This document shows positions 18,539 through 26,252 of a stretch of 64,000 nucleotides of DNA, piece by piece. Numbering within the stretch: position 1 is the first letter of the stretch; each line of letters opens with the position of its first letter. This DNA comes from Arthrobacter_N sp051262515 (GTDB lineage Bacteria > Actinomycetota > Actinomycetes > Actinomycetales > Micrococcaceae). Below the pieces are notes generated by a model. The model made no database searches and was not told the origin of the DNA. It saw only the letters and a list, made by a program, of their open reading frames with translations. Position numbers and translations under genes: made by a program. The stretch covers positions 1 through 64,000 of the forward strand of contig NZ_JBIMER010000004.1 of NCBI RefSeq assembly GCF_051262515.1, written 5' to 3'.

Positions 18539-19414
18539 TCAGGTCCCGGTCCTATGGATTCTCCTGAGCTCGCGCACCGTAAGATCTCCACAAAAATGAA
18601 TGGAAGCAAGCGGTTTTACCATCGAAACCGGCCATGACCGATTGATGTTTTCCTCGAAGTTCTCAGTGAGCCGCCTTAGCCGGACGGCGCCAACCATGGT
18701 GGACGTTACCTTCAGGCTCAGAACGGCATCGTGCAACGATTCGCGGTTCTGTCGTTCGGCGGACCGCAACAACCGTTCAAATCTCGCCGGCCACATTGCC
18801 GCGAAGTCATAGACGAACCTGTCCGCCGCATCGGGGATGTGCAGATCTTCTCTCAGCTCACGGATGACGTTCGGGTCGATGAGTGGATCACACTGCGCCG
18901 AATCGCCCAGCATGTGGTCATCCCCAAGAGCCGAATGCCCCACAGGGCATGCTCCGCCGTCTTCGCGGAATCGCCCACCTATATTGACCATCTTCCAAGC
19001 GTAGGTAGCCGACAGCGCCTGGGATCCGTCGCCAGGCGGATCCTGCGGAAACACTGCGTCTTCGGACGGCACTTGGCACGAAACCGGATCGTCAATCCGC
19101 AGCGGAGGCGTAACGGGCCGGGAAATTTCCCGGTCTTGGAATCCGCCCTCCTGACCCGATTGGCTTGCAGGTTGCGCGGTCCTGGTATCCGTCAGGAGAA
19201 CAAGGTCGAGCGCTAGTCCGACCGCACTCCGCGCGTGCACGAAGTACGAATGCATGACTTCTTCGGGCACGCGGTACGTTCTTCCGAAGCGCACGGCGGG
19301 CAGTTCCCCGGCCCGCAAGAGACGGTAGACGTTCATTTTCGACACACGAGTCGCAAGCGCGCCCTCGGACACCGGGAGGTTCTGAGCGTTCTCGAACCGC
19401 TGCGGATCGACCAT
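18539..19414 (-). CDS. Excisionase-type HTH protein with a degenerate HPt domain
   Basis: A 291-residue protein. Residues about 12-60 form an excisionase/MerR-like DNA-binding helix-turn-helix (ATRVSKMNVYRLLRAGELPA, VRFGRTYRVPEEV). A linker of about 110 residues is probably disordered. Residues about 180-258 match a histidine phosphotransfer domain, but the motif A-H-x-LKG-x-S-x3-GA reads V-L232-S-LKV-T-S-TMV-GA: the phosphate-accepting histidine is leucine and the following glycine is valine. It therefore cannot relay phosphate in the normal way. It probably binds a receiver domain without phosphotransfer, for instance that of the adjacent response regulator, and links it to a DNA site. It is encoded downstream of the signal peptidase. 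Confidence 0.75.
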   Translation of the reverse strand: MVDPQRFENAQNLPVSEGALATRVSKMNVYRLLRAGELPAVRFGRTYRVPEEVMHSYFVHARSAVGLALDLVLLTDTRTAQPASQSGQEGGFQDREISRPVTPPLRIDDPVSCQVPSEDAVFPQDPPGDGSQALSATYAWKMVNIGGRFREDGGACPVGHSALGDDHMLGDSAQCDPLIDPNVIRELREDLHIPDAADRFVYDFAAMWPARFERLLRSAERQNRESLHDAVLSLKVTSTMVGAVRLRRLTENFEENINRSWPVSMVKPLASIHFCGDLTVRELRRIHRTGT

Positions 19415-19548
19415 CGCGACTCCATTCGTTTGTCCATCAACCGCGGGCTTCTTGCACCTGTTGGATGCAAACCGTCCCGTCCTTCAGAGTCGCCAAGATC
19501 CGACGACAACCCGATACAAAGATCGGTTCCGGGGAGCAACGGGGAACT

Positions 19549-21069
19549 TCAAGACTGGATTGGAGCGGTTTGGGCCCTGGGATAGTCGGCGTGTTTTGGT
19601 CCGTCGCCGGTGCGATAGCGGTACGTGATGTTCTCGTCTTGGACGATGAAGGTCTCCACCTCGCTGCGGGACCAGTGCAACACCAGCAGTCCGTACCGTT
19701 CCGCGAGTTTCGCCAGCGTCGGGAAGGTGGCCACGTCGATGACCGGACGTCCCTCCGGGGCGCTTACCGGCCGGACGCGGATGAGTAGCTGGGCGTACCG
19801 GCGCCGGATCGCCTCGGCCTCGTCGCCGGGCGTTTCGCGGCGGGCGCGCAGGAGTAGGGCGGCACCGGCCAACAGTGCGGCGGCCAAAAGAACGGCGGAT
19901 ACGGCGCGGGCTGTTTCCGCGGTGAAGTTCCAGGCCTGGGGTCCGATCGTGCGGTCGGTTTGGCCGGGAGTCCCGGCGTCGGTGACGGTCAGGTCCGTCG
20001 GTTCGCCGGTCATGGCCAGCTGCAGGGGCGAGAGCACCAGGCTCAGCGCGGGTTCGAAATCCAGTCCGGCGGGGTTGGTCACGTGTGGCACGACGCTGAC
20101 GCTCACGGCTCCGGCCGGGTGTCCAGTGGCTTCCGCCGCGGCGTGGGCCTTGGCCTCGAGGGCCTTGAGGTCAAGCTTGATGTCGGCTTCGTAGCGGTCG
20201 CCCGTGAACGTCGTCGGTTCCGCGAGCGGCATGGTCGAGTGCCAGCCCTCGGGGGTGGAGAGTTCCGCGGCCACCCTAATCGTGCCCGGTTCGCCCCGGT
20301 AGGCGAGGTGCACGTCGACGGTGTCGGCGAGTTTCCGGAAGACCGGGTCCGGCGATTCGGCCGTGGTCCCGTCGTAGGCGGGGCTTTGGCCGACGTCCGC
20401 GCTGTAGGAGAAGACCATGCGGGTATTCTCCGCAGGCGCGGCCTCCGTTGTCAGCGGGGCGGTCCAGGCCAGCCCGGCGAGGAGCACACCGACAATTCCT
20501 GCCAGTCCCGCGGCCGCGGCCGCGCCCGTCGTGGCCGGTGTCAGACCCGCAACCTGCGGGAGGATGCGGTTGCTGGTTTGCGGGGACATGGCTGCTCTCT
20601 TTCGTCTGCGGTTGCGGCGGGTGGCGGCGACTCCGCCACTGGTGACCAGGCCGAAGGCCACCAATGCGAGCATGGGCGGGCTGGTCAGCCGTGCGAGCCA
20701 GTAGCCGCCTTGCGGAACGTGGAGGACCGCGCGGCCCATGATGTTCTCGGCCGTCGGCCGGGCCGGATCGATGGATTCGTTGTTGTCGCCCTTGAACACG
20801 AATCCGTCGGCGTCGCCGTCGATGATGCGGTGCAGGGCGACTTCCCGACCCTCCGCGAACCGGAAGGCCGCTATCTGTCCCACGTCGTAGGACGGCGCAC
20901 GGGCAATCACCACGAGGTCCCCCTCGTGGTAGACGGGGTTCATGCTGGTTCCCTCGGTGGTCACAACGGCGGCCTGTCCGGACGCCAACGCCACCCCGGC
21001 CAGCGACATTAGAAGGCACAAGAACGCAAGCATCGCCGTTTTCAGGCGGCGAGGGATGCGGTTCGTCAT
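19549..21069 (-). CDS. SipW-type signal peptidase I with a DUF5305-like C-terminal region
   Basis: A 506-residue protein. Residues 1-150 form an S26B (ER/SipW-type) signal peptidase with catalytic Ser42 (EGTSMNP) and His80 (ALHRII) rather than the Ser/Lys pair of ordinary bacterial enzymes, plus the GDNN box at 94-97. One membrane helix precedes and one follows (about 140-160). The C-terminal 300 residues have a third helix, an outside beta-rich domain, a fourth helix (about 400-420) and a cytoplasmic tail; this matches DUF5305, found fused to or beside such peptidases. Known SipW enzymes process TasA/CalY-type fibre proteins. The small secreted protein upstream is the obvious candidate substrate. 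Confidence 0.85.
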   Translation of the reverse strand: MTNRIPRRLKTAMLAFLCLLMSLAGVALASGQAAVVTTEGTSMNPVYHEGDLVVIARAPSYDVGQIAAFRFAEGREVALHRIIDGDADGFVFKGDNNESIDPARPTAENIMGRAVLHVPQGGYWLARLTSPPMLALVAFGLVTSGGVAATRRNRRRKRAAMSPQTSNRILPQVAGLTPATTGAAAAAGLAGIVGVLLAGLAWTAPLTTEAAPAENTRMVFSYSADVGQSPAYDGTTAESPDPVFRKLADTVDVHLAYRGEPGTIRVAAELSTPEGWHSTMPLAEPTTFTGDRYEADIKLDLKALEAKAHAAAEATGHPAGAVSVSVVPHVTNPAGLDFEPALSLVLSPLQLAMTGEPTDLTVTDAGTPGQTDRTIGPQAWNFTAETARAVSAVLLAAALLAGAALLLRARRETPGDEAEAIRRRYAQLLIRVRPVSAPEGRPVIDVATFPTLAKLAERYGLLVLHWSRSEVETFIVQDENITYRYRTGDGPKHADYPRAQTAPIQS

Positions 21070-21118
21070 GCTGGCCTCGGCAAAAGGTAGTGGGGAAGAA
21101 CGGTGGAGGAAACCTTGA

Positions 21119-21160
21119 AGGAGGCGGCCCACCCCCGCGAACGGGTGCGGGCCGCCTCCT
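21119..21160 (-). terminator. Hairpin between secreted protein and peptidase genes (attenuator-like)
   Basis: Arms at 21119-21130 and 21149-21160 pair over 12 bases (AGGAGGCGGCCC with GGGCCGCCTCCT), with further pairing of ACCC and GGGT inside. It follows the secreted protein gene and precedes the peptidase gene on the same strand. No T-run follows, so partial read-through would give much substrate and little enzyme from one promoter. Confidence 0.65.
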
Positions 21161-21169
21161 ACGCGGCTA

Positions 21170-21562
21170 CTAGCTGACGGTGACGGCCAGCGAGGTGAGG
21201 CCGGTGTAGCCCGTCTCGGTCGTGGCGGGGGTGAACGCGCAGGTCGAGGCGTTGTTCAAGACGGCGCCGCAGGAGAACGTGCCGCCGGATCCGCCGCTCG
21301 GCACGGCGGCGACGGTGCGGCCGTCGGCGGTGTCGGCGAAGGCCAGCGTGATTTCGTTGACCAGGGTGTTGGTCCCGGCGTCCGCGAAACCATACGTGAC
21401 CCCGGCCAGCGTTGCCCCGGTGACACTCTGACTGACCGTACCGCCGATGAACTGGGTGGCCGGTGCGGTGTTGGAGAGGCCGGTGCCGGTGAAGGCGGAG
21501 CCGCCGGCAAAGGCGAGTCCTGCGACGGCGAGGGCGGTTACGATCTTGGCTGGCTTGCGCAT
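21170..21562 (-). CDS. Small secreted protein, candidate SipW substrate
   Basis: A 130-residue precursor with a signal peptide (MRKPAKIVTALAVAGLAFAG, GSAFTGTG). The mature part, about 105 residues, is rich in Thr, Ala, Gly and Val with alternating beta-strand patterns and two cysteines (FSCGAV, STCAF) likely to form a disulfide. It has no Lys-rich or sorting motif. Position and size suggest a fibre or surface subunit processed by the downstream SipW-type peptidase, but TasA/CalY homology is not evident by eye. The upstream region to 21861 is A-rich (AAGAAGCAACGAAAACAAGC) and probably holds the promoter. Confidence 0.65.
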   Translation of the reverse strand: MRKPAKIVTALAVAGLAFAGGSAFTGTGLSNTAPATQFIGGTVSQSVTGATLAGVTYGFADAGTNTLVNEITLAFADTADGRTVAAVPSGGSGGTFSCGAVLNNASTCAFTPATTETGYTGLTSLAVTVS

Positions 21563-21861
21563 GGTGATTTCTGCTTTCCTGAGTGGGGTGCCCGGCGGGC
21601 CCTGAGCGGCTGCCGGCGACGCGTCCCGGTCGTAGCGCCGGGTCGTGCTGGACGATGGTGCCCCGGGGAGGCCTTCGCCCCGCCCTGCACCTACATTCAA
21701 AAAGTTATCCGCCCGGAACGGCCCCGGGAACCCACCTTCCGGTATCCTGCGGACAAACTTCGCCAAAGCTTAAGAAGCAACGAAAACAAGCGGAAAAACT
21801 GCGCAAAAACCGGACGAGGCAGCTTAACCACGAAACCCCAGAAGCAGTCCCTCACAGGCCG

Positions 21862-22359
21862 CTACTGCACGCGCTGCTCCGCGAGGATAGCGTCGATCTG
21901 GCCGACGGCCTCGCGCATTCCCTCCTCCATGCCCATGTGCGCCATTTCCTCCAGCTGCTCGAGGCTGACGAAGCTGGACACCATCTTCATTCGGGTCTTC
22001 TTGTCGTCGCCATCGAGGGTGACGATGCAGTGGGTCACGCCCAGAAAGCCGCTCGGCTCGCCGTCGTCGCCGGCGAATCCGTCGTCGAACTCCAGGCGTC
22101 CGGTGGGGTCGACGTCGGTGATCTTCCACCAGCCGTACGCCTTGGTGCCGTCCGGGCCCGTCATGAAATAGCGGACTTCGCCATCCATGACGAACTCGAA
22201 GCGCTGGAACTTGGCCGGCCACGTCGGCGGACCCCACCAGCGCTCGAGCTGACGCGGATCCTCCCAGACCTGCCACACCCTCTCCACGCTGGCATCGAAC
22301 TCGGAGACGAGCTCGAGGGTGAGCTTCTCCGCGTCTTTGGTGGAACTGATAACCGTCAT
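21862..22359 (-). CDS. SRPBCC (AHSA1-type) domain protein
   Basis: A 165-residue START-like protein: the family pattern FDASVERVWQVWEDPRQLER, WWGPPTW and later VTHCIVTLDGDDKKTRM is clear. These form a helix-grip cavity for a hydrophobic ligand, and their role is generally unknown. It overlaps the upstream ArsR gene by four bases (ATGA), the standard ArsR-SRPBCC operon. Its expression is probably controlled by that repressor through the palindrome at the ArsR start codon. Confidence 0.92.
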   Translation of the reverse strand: MTVISSTKDAEKLTLELVSEFDASVERVWQVWEDPRQLERWWGPPTWPAKFQRFEFVMDGEVRYFMTGPDGTKAYGWWKITDVDPTGRLEFDDGFAGDDGEPSGFLGVTHCIVTLDGDDKKTRMKMVSSFVSLEQLEEMAHMGMEEGMREAVGQIDAILAEQRVQ

Positions 22360-22706
22360 TTTCCCTGTCCCTTCACTTGTTCGGAGAGAATGTCCCCGAT
22401 CCGATCGACGCGTCCGCGCCACGACTCCTCGTACGCCGCGAGCAGGTGCGCCGCCCGGCGAATCGCCTCCGGATTTCCGTGCACCATCTGCTCCCTCCCC
22501 CGCCGTTTCTTGCTGACGAGCGTGGCCCGCTCGAGGACCGCCACGTGCTTCTGCACCGCGGAGAAGCTCATCTCATAGTTCCGCGCCAATTCCGACACCG
22601 ACCGCTCCTGGAGCATCGACTGCCGAAGGATGTCGCGTCGGGTCGCATCCGCCAGTGCCTGGAAGATGCGGTCGGTCTCCGTCTCACTCAATTCAAGTAC
22701 AACCAT
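22356..22706 (-). CDS. ArsR-family repressor (SdpR-like)
   Basis: A 116-residue winged-helix protein (IFQALADATRRDILRQSM, SVSELARNYEMSFSAVQKHV, AVLERATLVSKKRRGREQM). It has no metal-binding cysteine set, so it is probably not a metal sensor. The ATG at 22706 lies at the centre of a palindrome, and the transcript may be leaderless. It is translationally coupled to the SRPBCC gene. It should repress both genes by binding that site. Confidence 0.93.
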   Translation of the reverse strand: MVVLELSETETDRIFQALADATRRDILRQSMLQERSVSELARNYEMSFSAVQKHVAVLERATLVSKKRRGREQMVHGNPEAIRRAAHLLAAYEESWRGRVDRIGDILSEQVKGQGK

Positions 22707-22715
22707 TTGGTTGTA
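22698..22715. promoter_or_regulatory. ArsR operator overlapping the start codon
   Basis: TACAACC (22698-22704), four bases, GGTTGTA (22709-22715): a perfect 7-base inverted repeat centred on the ArsR start codon. This position fits autorepression. Confidence 0.7.
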
Positions 22716-22835
22716 GATTAGGTGCTTCCGATGCCAACCACAAGGGTGTGGGGCTAGCAACTTCCACCCGCTTTGAATCCCGGCCAAACCGGCCCGAGCT
22801 CTGGACACGACATGTCAGCGGACCATACTGGGCAG

Positions 22836-23483
22836 ATGGACAAGCTCACGACAGCCCAGATCCTCGACGCGGCCCTCGACGACTGGAGGCTCCTCGCCCA
22901 AGCCCTCCACGGACGCTTCCGCACCAAGAACTTCGCCGGAGGCCTGCGCTTCGTCAACGCCGTCGGCGAGGCCGCCGAGGAGGCCAACCACCATCCCGAC
23001 CTGACGCTCACCTACCCCCGCGTGGACATCAAGCTGCTCAGCCACGACGCCTCCGGCATCACCGAACGCGACGTGGACCTCGCACGGACGATCAGCGACA
23101 TCGCCCGCGAACAGGGCATCATCGCGGACCCCGTGGCCCTGGCCGAAATCGAACTGGCGCTCGACACCGCGGACCTCGCCGCCGTCGGGCCGTTCTGGGC
23201 CGCGCTTCTGACCGGAAGCACCGACGCCCTGCACGGGGACGACGTCGTGGACCCCAACGGCCGGGTCCCGCTCCTGTGGTTCCAACACACCGACGCGCAC
23301 GAAACCCCGCGCCAGCGCTTCCACATCGACGTCTGGGTCCCCCACGACGTCGCCGAGCAGCGCATCGAGGCGGCCCTCGTCGCGGGTGGGCGCGTGGTCG
23401 ACGAGAAGCAGGCGCCGTCCTTCACCCTCCTGGAGGACGCCGAGGGAAACCGCGCCTGTGTCTGCAACTCCTTGGACCGCTGA
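22836..23483 (+). CDS. Pterin-4a-carbinolamine dehydratase fused to a glyoxalase-like domain
   Basis: A 215-residue protein. Residues 1-95 are a 4a-hydroxytetrahydrobiopterin dehydratase (EEANHHPDLTLTYPRVDIKL, HDASGITERDVDLA), which dehydrates the pterin product of aromatic amino-acid hydroxylases. The second half resembles a VOC/glyoxalase domain (FHIDVWVPHDVAEQRIEAAL). This fusion is common in actinobacteria, where the dehydratase may serve another pterin reaction. The ATG at 22836 follows CATACT by 7 bases, as in leaderless transcripts; an in-frame ATG at 22812 is less likely. It is monocistronic. Confidence 0.85.
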   Translation: MDKLTTAQILDAALDDWRLLAQALHGRFRTKNFAGGLRFVNAVGEAAEEANHHPDLTLTYPRVDIKLLSHDASGITERDVDLARTISDIAREQGIIADPVALAEIELALDTADLAAVGPFWAALLTGSTDALHGDDVVDPNGRVPLLWFQHTDAHETPRQRFHIDVWVPHDVAEQRIEAALVAGGRVVDEKQAPSFTLLEDAEGNRACVCNSLDR

Positions 23484-23585
23484 CCGGCCGCGCACTCTTC
23501 CCCCACAGCCCTTGGCGCGACCTGCCCTGTCCACTTTCGCGCGGTCCCAGAAGACAGCCCGCTGGCGCGGCGGAAGAGTAGATGC

Positions 23586-25190
23586 ATGACCATCGCATGG
23601 GCGGGAACGACGACGGCGGGGCCGGACTTTTCGGGCCTCGCGGAACAGTTGCGCGCCGCCGTCGATGAATTCAGCGGCCAGGTCATCGAGGCGCGAGAGG
23701 CTGTCGAACTCCTGCGCGGAGTGGAAACCCTCGCGCGGATGGTCGGGCTCGCCCAGATGTCCGCCGCCCAGGTCGCGGAGCGTTCGAATGTCGCCGGGCT
23801 GGGAATGTCCGGCACTGGGGCGGGCAACAAGTCCGAATACCGGTCCACTGCCGACTTTCTCTCCAAGACGCTGATGATCCCCTTTGGCGACGCGAAGCGG
23901 CGCCTGGAAGCGGCGGAACAACTGCTGCCGCGGCAATCCATCACGGGCGAATCGCTTGCTCCGATGTACCCGACGCTCGCCGGTGCCGTACGCGACGGCT
24001 GGATCTCCACCAACACGGCACAACTCATCAGCAGGCAATTGCATGGCGTTGCCTCGGTCGCCGCCCAGCTCCCCGGAGGCGGCGCCCGCCAGCTGGCCGC
24101 CATGGAAGAAAACCTCACCCAGACCGCGCTCCAGTCCACGCCGGAAACCGTTCGGAAGGCCGCCCAGAAGTGGGTTCAGGCCTTCGATCAGGACGGGATG
24201 GAGCCGTCGGAGCAGACCAAACGGCAACACCTCGGACTCGTGGACCTGGGCAGGAAGTTCGGGCTTCGGCACTTCGAACTCTTCACGGACGACATGCAGG
24301 CCGAGAAGCTCCTGGCCGCCTGCCTCCCAGCCGCCAATCCGCGGACCGGACCACGGACCCCGGCGCCGCCAGCGCCGCCAGCGTGTCCGGCGCGTCCGGA
24401 GCCGGACGCGGACGCGGGTGAGCACACGGATGCGGGTGGACACGCGGACGCACGAGCAAGCGAAGCCTCGGCCGGGAGAGCCGTCGGAACCGCCGTCGAC
24501 ATCGCGGGCAACACCATTCCGGCGGCGTTCGCAGCGGCCACGCCAGACGGTGAGCCCGCAGAGGCCCCCGAAGACCCACGCTCTCGGCCCGAGAAGTTGC
24601 TCGACGGCCTGATCATGGCCATCGACGCCGGCCTGATCTCCGGCAAGCTGCCCCGAAACGGCGGCCACCGCCCTCAGGTCATGGTGACCATCGACTACCA
24701 GACGCTCCTCGACCAACTCGACGAGCTGGACCCCGGGCACCTGCCCACCTCGGAGACCGCGATCGGTGGTCGCATCCACCCCGCGCACATCCGACAGGCG
24801 GCCTGCGGCGCCGAGATCATCCCGGTGGTCATGGGAGGCGAGGGCCAGGTGCTCGAGGTCGGCCGCGGAGAACGCCTCTTCACCCCGGAGCAACTCAAGA
24901 TCCTCTACGCACGAGACCGTGGCTGCAGTTTCCCGGGATGCACCGTGCACGCTTTCATGACCGAGGCGCACCACATACTCCCCTGGTCCCACGGCGGCCC
25001 GACAGACGTCGACAACGGGGTCCTCGCTTGCTCGTTCCACCACCACCTCGCACATGCGGGCGACTGGACCATCGTCGTTGCCGCAGGCGTTCCGTACTGG
25101 GTGCCGCCGCCGTGGGTGGATCCCGCACAACCCCGTTTGCGGAACACCTATTTCCATCCCGACGTCGGAACGGCGCTCGCCGGATTGTGA
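23586..25190 (+). CDS. DUF222 / HNH endonuclease (13E12-type repeat protein)
   Basis: A 534-residue protein. Residues about 15-330 are the helical DUF222 region, broken near 245-295 by a low-complexity linker rich in Pro, Ala and Asp. The C-terminus has an HNH nuclease domain (RDRGCSFPGCTVHAFMTEAH, HILPWSHGGPTDVDNGVLAC, FHHHLAH) with zinc ligands and the catalytic HH pair present. Such genes are multicopy in mycobacteria and Arthrobacter relatives and behave like mobile or selfish elements; a biological role is not settled. GGAAGAG precedes the ATG. Confidence 0.9.
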   Translation: MTIAWAGTTTAGPDFSGLAEQLRAAVDEFSGQVIEAREAVELLRGVETLARMVGLAQMSAAQVAERSNVAGLGMSGTGAGNKSEYRSTADFLSKTLMIPFGDAKRRLEAAEQLLPRQSITGESLAPMYPTLAGAVRDGWISTNTAQLISRQLHGVASVAAQLPGGGARQLAAMEENLTQTALQSTPETVRKAAQKWVQAFDQDGMEPSEQTKRQHLGLVDLGRKFGLRHFELFTDDMQAEKLLAACLPAANPRTGPRTPAPPAPPACPARPEPDADAGEHTDAGGHADARASEASAGRAVGTAVDIAGNTIPAAFAAATPDGEPAEAPEDPRSRPEKLLDGLIMAIDAGLISGKLPRNGGHRPQVMVTIDYQTLLDQLDELDPGHLPTSETAIGGRIHPAHIRQAACGAEIIPVVMGGEGQVLEVGRGERLFTPEQLKILYARDRGCSFPGCTVHAFMTEAHHILPWSHGGPTDVDNGVLACSFHHHLAHAGDWTIVVAAGVPYWVPPPWVDPAQPRLRNTYFHPDVGTALAGL

Positions 25191-25251
25191 CACCTGCGGT
25201 GGTGGGCACTTCGTCGACACCGACGTGCCGAACCGGGTTACCCTTATCCGG

Positions 25252-25527
25252 ATGGCCACACTCCGCGAAGCCCAAAAAACGATGACGAAACGGCTCCTGC
25301 TCGACGGGGCGCCGGGACTTTTCGAAACCAAGGGCTACGCCGCGACCACCATCGACGACCCTGCCGTCGGCGCGGGCACCTCGCGGACGACGTTCTACAC
25401 GCACTTTCCGTCCAAGACCGTGCTGGTGGCGGACCTGATCATCCGCCTCGGCAAGATCCCGACGGATCACGACGAGCCGGCGCTGGCCACGACCGGGTCC
25501 GCGTGCCGCCTGCTCACCGAACAGTAG
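25252..25527 (+). pseudogene. Truncated TetR-type regulator
   Basis: A 91-residue frame carrying only the N-terminal TetR DNA-binding domain (LFETKGYAATTIDDPAVGAG, TSRTTFYTHFPSKTVLVADL). The ligand-binding C-terminal domain, usually 100-130 residues, is missing; the frame stops shortly after an unrelated-looking tail. The family's usual DIA before VGAG reads DPA. A stand-alone DNA-binding domain would dimerise poorly, so I treat it as a remnant left by a deletion. Confidence 0.75.
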
Positions 25528-25562
25528 AAACCTCCCCCACTCCCTTACCGAAAGGCACCGCC

Positions 25563-26027
25563 GTGAGCTCGCTCAAGGACCAACTCCGCGCAGACATGAC
25601 CGCCCACCTGAAGTCCGGCAACAAGTTGGCCCTGATGACCCTGAGGAACCTGCTCGGCGAGATCAACACCAAGGAAAAGGGCGGCAAGACGCCGATCGAG
25701 CTCGACGACGCGCAGGTCACGTCGCTGCTCCAAAAGGAGGCGGCCCGCCGCCGCGAAACCGCGCAGACCTACACCGACGCCGGCCAGGACGACCGCGCCG
25801 CACAGGAAAGCTCCGAGGCGGACTTCATCGAGACGTACCTCCCCGCCGCGCTGACGGAGGACGACGTCGCCGCGATCGTCGACCGCGCCATCGCCACTCT
25901 CACGTCCGGCGGCGAGGCTCCGGGCATGCGCCAGATGGGCCAGGTCATGAAGCTGGTCTCCGCCGAGGTGGCGGGCCGCTACGACGGCAAGGCCACCAGC
26001 GAGATGGTCAAGGCCCGCCTCGCCTAG
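25563..26027 (+). CDS. GatB/YqeY domain protein
   Basis: A 154-residue protein of the YqeY family (LKDQLRADMTAHLKSGNKLA, RNLLGEINTKEKGG, FIETYLPAALTEDDVAAIVD, RQMGQVMKLVSAEVAGRYDG). It is related to the tRNA-binding tail domain of the GatB amidotransferase subunit. The function of the free protein is not established, although binding of tRNA or an amidotransferase partner is likely. CGAAAGG precedes the GTG. It is monocistronic. Confidence 0.93.
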   Translation: MSSLKDQLRADMTAHLKSGNKLALMTLRNLLGEINTKEKGGKTPIELDDAQVTSLLQKEAARRRETAQTYTDAGQDDRAAQESSEADFIETYLPAALTEDDVAAIVDRAIATLTSGGEAPGMRQMGQVMKLVSAEVAGRYDGKATSEMVKARLA

Positions 26028-26170
26028 GCAGCCTTATACATTCCGGCGCTCCCCGTGACGGACCCATCGTTGCGGCGGCACCCCGTTTCGAACCTCCCCG
26101 CGCCGGGTCGCGCTAAATAGGGGGTCCCGGACCCTTTTGGCCTTGGCCCGCCGGGGCTACATTGGTTCCA

Positions 26171-26245
26171 TTGGGGAACAGCCCACGCGTTTTCTTGGGG
26201 AACACGCGTTTTTGGGGAGAATCCGGGCTGTTCGGGGGAACAGGG
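26171..26245 (+). repeat. Direct repeats in the leader of the degenerate helicase
   Basis: TTGGGGAACA occurs at 26171 and 26195, ACGCGTTTT follows each (26185 and 26204), and a looser copy CGGGGGAACA starts near 26233. They fill the space between a likely -10 box (TACATT near 26158) and the start codon. They could bind a regulator or affect translation. Confidence 0.5.
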
Positions 26246-26252
26246 GGACACC

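Noticed and set aside
26130..26165. Fourth copy of the CCAAA-TGTC motif before the degenerate helicase
   Set aside because: TACATT could be a -10, but the upstream element does not match and the spacing differs.
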